64,000 nucleotides of DNA from Microbacterium sp. TPD7012 (GTDB lineage Bacteria > Actinomycetota > Actinomycetes > Actinomycetales > Microbacteriaceae): positions 248,001 through 312,000 of the forward strand of contig NZ_QDFV01000002.1 in assembly GCF_003075395.1 (NCBI RefSeq), given 5' to 3'. Under the pieces are notes generated by a model. That model had not been told where the DNA came from. It did not search any database and was given only the letters and a program-made list of their open reading frames with translations. The translations under genes and the position numbers were made by a program. Shown here piece after piece: positions 60,727 through 64,000 of this stretch (the first letter of the stretch is position 1; every line of letters starts with the position of its first letter).

Positions 60727-61722
60727 ATGACCGAATCCGCAGCCGACCTTCGCGTGTCCGTGGTGCAGTTCGAAGCCGCTCCGGCGGACAAGGCCGGCAA
60801 CCTCGCGACGGTGCGGCGCCTCGCCATGTCTGCGGCCGAGGACGGATCGCGCCTGGTCGTGTTCCCGGAGATGTGCCTGGTGGCGTATTGGCACCTCACC
60901 ACGTCGACCACCGAGCGCCTGCGTGAACTCGCAGAGCCGGCTGATGGGCCGCTGGTCCGGGCCCTGAAGGAGATCGCCGCTGACCTCGGCGTGGGCATCG
61001 GAGCGGGCTTCCTGGAGTCCGACGGCGACGAGCTGTTCAACTCCTACGCCGTGTGCTTCCCCGACGGGACCGTGCACATCCACCGCAAGCTCCACGCCTT
61101 CGAGCACGAGGCGATCTCGAGCGGCAACGACTTCACGGTGTTCGACACGCCCTGGGGCGTGCGCATGGCCATCCTGATCTGCTGGGACAACAACCTCGTC
61201 GAGAACGTGCGAGCGGTCGCGCTGCTCGGAGCGACGGTGCTCATCGCTCCCCACCAGACCGGCGGCACGAGCTCGCGCAGCCCGCACGGCATGAAGGTGA
61301 TTCCGTCCGAGCTCTGGCGCGACCGGTTCGAGAACCCCGAGGCACTGCGGGAGGCGGTCGACGGTCCGAACGGGCGAGGCTGGCTCCTGCGCTGGCTCCC
61401 TGCCCGCGCACACGACAACGGGATCTTCCTGCTCTTCAGCAACGGCATCGGCCCTGACGACGACGAGATCCGCACGGGGAACGCGATGATCCTCGACCCG
61501 TACGGGCGGATCGTCGCCGAGACGCCCGTCGCCGACGAAGCGGTGGTGACCGCCGACCTCGACATGGATCTCCTTCCGCTGTCGACCGGTCGCCGGTGGC
61601 TCCTGGGCCGCCGCCCGGAGCTCTACGGCATCCTCACGCAGCGCTCCGGTCTGGAACGCGACGCGCGCACCGCGCGCCACTCCGATGTCCCCGTCCCGGA
61701 CGACTTCCGGATCGAGGGCTGA
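60727..61722 (+). CDS. Carbon-nitrogen hydrolase (nitrilase superfamily)
   Basis: 331 residues. The Glu-Lys-Cys triad is complete: Glu48 in VFPEMC, Lys121 in HRKLHAFE and Cys152 in LICWDNN. It hydrolyses an amide or nitrile; the exact branch is not recognised. ATG 60727 follows GAAGGGAAGAG; an in-frame ATG at 60679 lies inside the LysR site and is rejected. Control by the divergent LysR is likely. Confidence 0.85.
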   Translation: MTESAADLRVSVVQFEAAPADKAGNLATVRRLAMSAAEDGSRLVVFPEMCLVAYWHLTTSTTERLRELAEPADGPLVRALKEIAADLGVGIGAGFLESDGDELFNSYAVCFPDGTVHIHRKLHAFEHEAISSGNDFTVFDTPWGVRMAILICWDNNLVENVRAVALLGATVLIAPHQTGGTSSRSPHGMKVIPSELWRDRFENPEALREAVDGPNGRGWLLRWLPARAHDNGIFLLFSNGIGPDDDEIRTGNAMILDPYGRIVAETPVADEAVVTADLDMDLLPLSTGRRWLLGRRPELYGILTQRSGLERDARTARHSDVPVPDDFRIEG

Positions 61723-61751
61723 CCGGGCCGTGTCGACGCCGGGCTGCATGC

Positions 61752-62906
61752 CTAGAACCGCAGCAGACTCCTGAGGGCGACGACGGCGCCGGCGCGCGCC
61801 CACTCCGTGAACTCGAAGGGCTGCACGTCGAGGGGGACCGGCTGTTCGCTCGGGAGCCGCACGGCCTCGATCGACCGCATCACCTCGCCGCCCGCGATCT
61901 CCATCACGGCGAGGCCGTCGCCGGTGAGGACGATCTTCTCCGGGTCGAGACCGTTGATGATCGTCCCGATCATCACACCGAGGGCGCGCGCGGCATCCTC
62001 GAATGCGCGCCTGGCCGCCGGGTCGCCTGCTCGGGCGAGCTCGACCGCACCGGGGTAGTCGAGGCCCTCGACGCCGATCGCCGTCACGATGCTCGCGCTC
62101 GGAAGATAGGCGCTCGCACAGCCGCGGTGGCCGAGTCCGCAGGGCGGGCCGTTCGAGTCGACGATGAGGTGGTCGAGCTGTCCCGCACGGCCGTTGTGCC
62201 CGGTGACGACGCGTCCTTCGATGACCAGTCCGAATCCGATGCCTGCGCCGACGGTGACCAGTGCCAGGGAGTCGCAGCCCGCTCCGGCGCCGAACCAGTG
62301 CTCCGCGGCGGTGAGCGCTCGGACGTCGTTGTCGGCCGTGACCGGGATGCCGAGCCGCTGCTGGAGGAGCTCGGCCAGCGGCACGTCGTGCCAGCGGAGG
62401 AAGAACGAGGCCACGACGATCTGCCGCCCGTCGATCTGAGCGAGATCGCCGGCGAGGCAGACTCCGGCCGCGCGGATATCACGGAAGGTTCGGGAGAAGC
62501 GCTCATGGATGCGGACGATCTGGTCGACGGTGTCTTCCACGGAGGTCGAGACGAGGCGCTCCTCGACCTCGGCGACGCTGCGTGCGCGCAGGTCGGTCAC
62601 GACCGCGAAGACCGAATCACCCGTGAGCTTGATGCCGAGGAGGTGGTGGGTGTCCTCGCGGACGACGAGCATCTCGCTCGGCCGTCCCATCGCCCCACGC
62701 AGCGCGATCTCGTCCTCGGCCACGAGCGAGTGCTCCATGAGGACACGAGAGGCGCGCGTCAGGCTGGCTCTGGACACATTGATCCGACGTGCGATCTCGG
62801 CTCGGGGGAGTGCGCCGTGGATGAGCAGCTCCCGGAGCGCGCCGCGTTCCACGCCGGTCAGGTAGGGCCAGGCATCGAATGCCGAACCGCCTCGTTCGTC
62901 GTCCAC
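61752..62906 (-). CDS. ROK-family transcriptional regulator
   Basis: 384 residues. Winged helix at the N-terminus (LPRAEIARRINVSRASLTRASRVL), then a ROK kinase-like domain with GAGIGFGLVIEG, GQLDHLIVD and the zinc motif CGLGHRGCASAY. The ATP-site motif of true sugar kinases is only partly kept, which fits a regulator of the NagC/XylR type. It is divergent from the GH2 gene at 63034, so it should control it through the site at 62962. Confidence 0.88.
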   Translation of the reverse strand: MDDERGGSAFDAWPYLTGVERGALRELLIHGALPRAEIARRINVSRASLTRASRVLMEHSLVAEDEIALRGAMGRPSEMLVVREDTHHLLGIKLTGDSVFAVVTDLRARSVAEVEERLVSTSVEDTVDQIVRIHERFSRTFRDIRAAGVCLAGDLAQIDGRQIVVASFFLRWHDVPLAELLQQRLGIPVTADNDVRALTAAEHWFGAGAGCDSLALVTVGAGIGFGLVIEGRVVTGHNGRAGQLDHLIVDSNGPPCGLGHRGCASAYLPSASIVTAIGVEGLDYPGAVELARAGDPAARRAFEDAARALGVMIGTIINGLDPEKIVLTGDGLAVMEIAGGEVMRSIEAVRLPSEQPVPLDVQPFEFTEWARAGAVVALRSLLRF

Positions 62907-62961
62907 CTGTCCTGCTTTCGCTCATCGACACCCGGATCATATCCCTCGGGGACACTATCGA

Positions 62962-62984
62962 CTTTGTTACGCTCTGTAATAAAG
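62962..62984. promoter_or_regulatory. Putative ROK operator
   Basis: CTTTGTTAC-N5-GTAATAAAG, nine-base arms with one mismatch, in the 127-base region between the ROK regulator and the GH2 gene. Confidence 0.6.
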
Positions 62985-63033
62985 TAGCAGGCGCACCACC
63001 CCTCCCGATTCGGCCCCCGACGCAAGGACGCTC

Positions 63034-64000
63034 ATGGCATTCCGTACCCTCCACGAAGACTGGACCCTCTCGGCTGTGGAGGGGCCTGTTCCCGACGCCG
63101 TCCTCGGCATCTCGATCCCTGCCACGGTTCCCGGCTGCGTGCATACCGACCTCCTCGCGGCCGGCGTCATCGCCCCGCCCTTCGACGGAGACAACGAGGC
63201 GGAGCAGCAGTGGATCGGGAGCACCGCCTGGCGCTATGAGACCCGATTCGACTGGCACGACGACGGGTCGCATCGCCACGACCTCGTGGCTCACGGTCTC
63301 GATACGGTCGCCACCATCGAGCTCAACGGCTCGCTGGTCGGCCGCACCGAGAATCAGCACCGCAGCCATCGCTTCGATGTGCGCCCGCTCCTCATCGACG
63401 GCGAGAACACGCTTGCGATCACCTTCGCCTCGCCGGTCGCCGAAGCCGAGGCGCGCAGCGCGGCCCACGGCCCCCGGCCGCACGCCAACCACCACCCGTA
63501 CAACGCTCTGCGGAAGACGGCATCCAACTTCGGCTGGGACTGGGGCATCGACGTCGCCACCAGCGGCATCTGGAAGGCGATCGGCCTCGACAGCTGGTCG
63601 GGCGTGCGCATCGCGTCGGTTCGGCCCCTGGTCGATCTCTCGCACCGCGCCGACGGTGTCGACGGGAGACTGGACGCGCGCGTCGCGCTCGAATGGGCTG
63701 ACGGCTCAGCGGAGGCCGGCTGGGAGGTCTCGGCATCCGCCGCCGGGGTCTCCGCCACCCAGCACGTCGAGCCGGGAACCTCCGAGATCCGGCTGCAGCT
63801 CGACGTTCCCGATGTCCCGCTGTGGTGGCCGATCGGGCATGGCGACCAGCCGCTCCACGACGTCGACGTCCAGGTGGCACACTCGTCCGCCCCGGTCGCG
63901 CACTGGTCGTCGCGGATCGGATTCCGCAGCGTGCACGTCGACACGGCGCCCGACGCCGACGGCTCCCCCTTCGTGCTGCGCGTGAACGGCGAGGTCATCC
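63034..64000 (+). CDS. GH2 beta-mannosidase-like enzyme, partial (3' end outside window)
   Basis: The frame from ATG 63034 is open to the window end (322 residues). It begins with the GH2 sugar-binding domain: ATVPGCVHTDLLAAGVI, a substrate loop with LRKTASNFGWDWG (typical of beta-mannosidases), and VPLWWPIGHGDQPLHDV at the start of the Ig-like domain. The catalytic barrel lies beyond the window. No signal peptide. Divergent from the ROK regulator. Released mannose or glucosamine would join the locus from another glycan; specificity is tentative. Confidence 0.87.
   Translation, partial: MAFRTLHEDWTLSAVEGPVPDAVLGISIPATVPGCVHTDLLAAGVIAPPFDGDNEAEQQWIGSTAWRYETRFDWHDDGSHRHDLVAHGLDTVATIELNGSLVGRTENQHRSHRFDVRPLLIDGENTLAITFASPVAEAEARSAAHGPRPHANHHPYNALRKTASNFGWDWGIDVATSGIWKAIGLDSWSGVRIASVRPLVDLSHRADGVDGRLDARVALEWADGSAEAGWEVSASAAGVSATQHVEPGTSEIRLQLDVPDVPLWWPIGHGDQPLHDVDVQVAHSSAPVAHWSSRIGFRSVHVDTAPDADGSPFVLRVNGEVI

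Noticed and set aside
1..64000. CRISPR arrays, insertion sequences, rRNA
   Set aside because: No regularly spaced repeats, transposase motifs or rRNA sequence were seen on either strand.

Overview
The window is high-GC DNA from an actinobacterium, most likely a Microbacteriaceae member close to Microbacterium. The reasons are the GC-rich third codon positions, the frequent GTG starts, several apparently leaderless genes, the recurrent GGATGC/GCATCC hexamer, and sugar ABC systems that carry a binding lipoprotein and two permeases but no ATPase (typical of actinobacteria that share an MsiK-type ATPase). This is an inference from style, not a taxonomic proof. No integrase, transposase, phage gene, rRNA or CRISPR was seen. 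One tRNA (Ser, GCT) is present.

Almost the whole window is a plant-glycan catabolic supercluster. 0-14 kb: end of a sugar-binding lipoprotein, two GH78 alpha-L-rhamnosidases around a LacI regulator, an NAD-dependent SDR, a DUF4862 protein with an SMP-30 lactonase, an aldo/keto reductase and a LacZ-type GH2. 13.9-15.9 kb: an unrelated insert of a Fic protein and a VOC/HxlR pair. 15.9-25.5 kb: a 3-oxo-isoapionate kinase-like protein and a RuBisCO-like protein behind a GH127 beta-L-arabinofuranosidase, divergent from a CUT1 ABC system, a racemase-fold protein and a SorC regulator. 25.7-29.3 kb: an apiosidase-like glycosidase and a GH42. 29.4-36.8 kb: a LacI regulator, two Gfo/Idh/MocA oxidoreductases, a second ABC system and a ThuA protein. 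36.9-43.8 kb: a tightly overlapping operon that matches the D-apionate pathway (ApnO, OiaC, LerI, DerI, LerK, an ACS-type MFS porter) divergent from a GntR regulator. 43.9-60.6 kb: tRNA-Ser, a GH95 fucosidase, a third ABC system, an unrecognised 640-residue protein, an RraA-like protein, an aldose dehydrogenase plus lactonase pair, a GntR/FCD regulator, an SGNH esterase, a giant wall-anchored beta-helix protein and a LysR/nitrilase pair. 60.7-64 kb: nitrilase, ROK regulator and the start of a GH2 beta-mannosidase-like gene.

The set of activities (rhamnose, arabinofuranose, galactose, fucose, apiose release; apionate breakdown by two routes) resembles the sugar composition of rhamnogalacturonan II side chains or apiosylated/rhamnosylated plant glycosides. 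Apiose would be released by the apiosidase-like enzyme, oxidised to apionate by enzymes not securely identified here, converted by ApnO to 3-oxo-isoapionate, and then either decarboxylated by OiaC and phosphorylated by LerK, or phosphorylated by OiaK and processed by the RuBisCO-like protein. LerI and DerI would carry the erythrulose phosphate to D-erythrose 4-phosphate.

Regulation is unusually readable. A TGAAACGNTTCA-like LacI operator recurs in four divergent promoters in the first 21 kb. A TGAATATATTTTCA-like site links the SorC regulator to the GH127/ABC promoter. A CGATAATCG site recurs at promoters across 46-60 kb. Each complete binding-protein gene is followed by a strong hairpin before the first permease gene.
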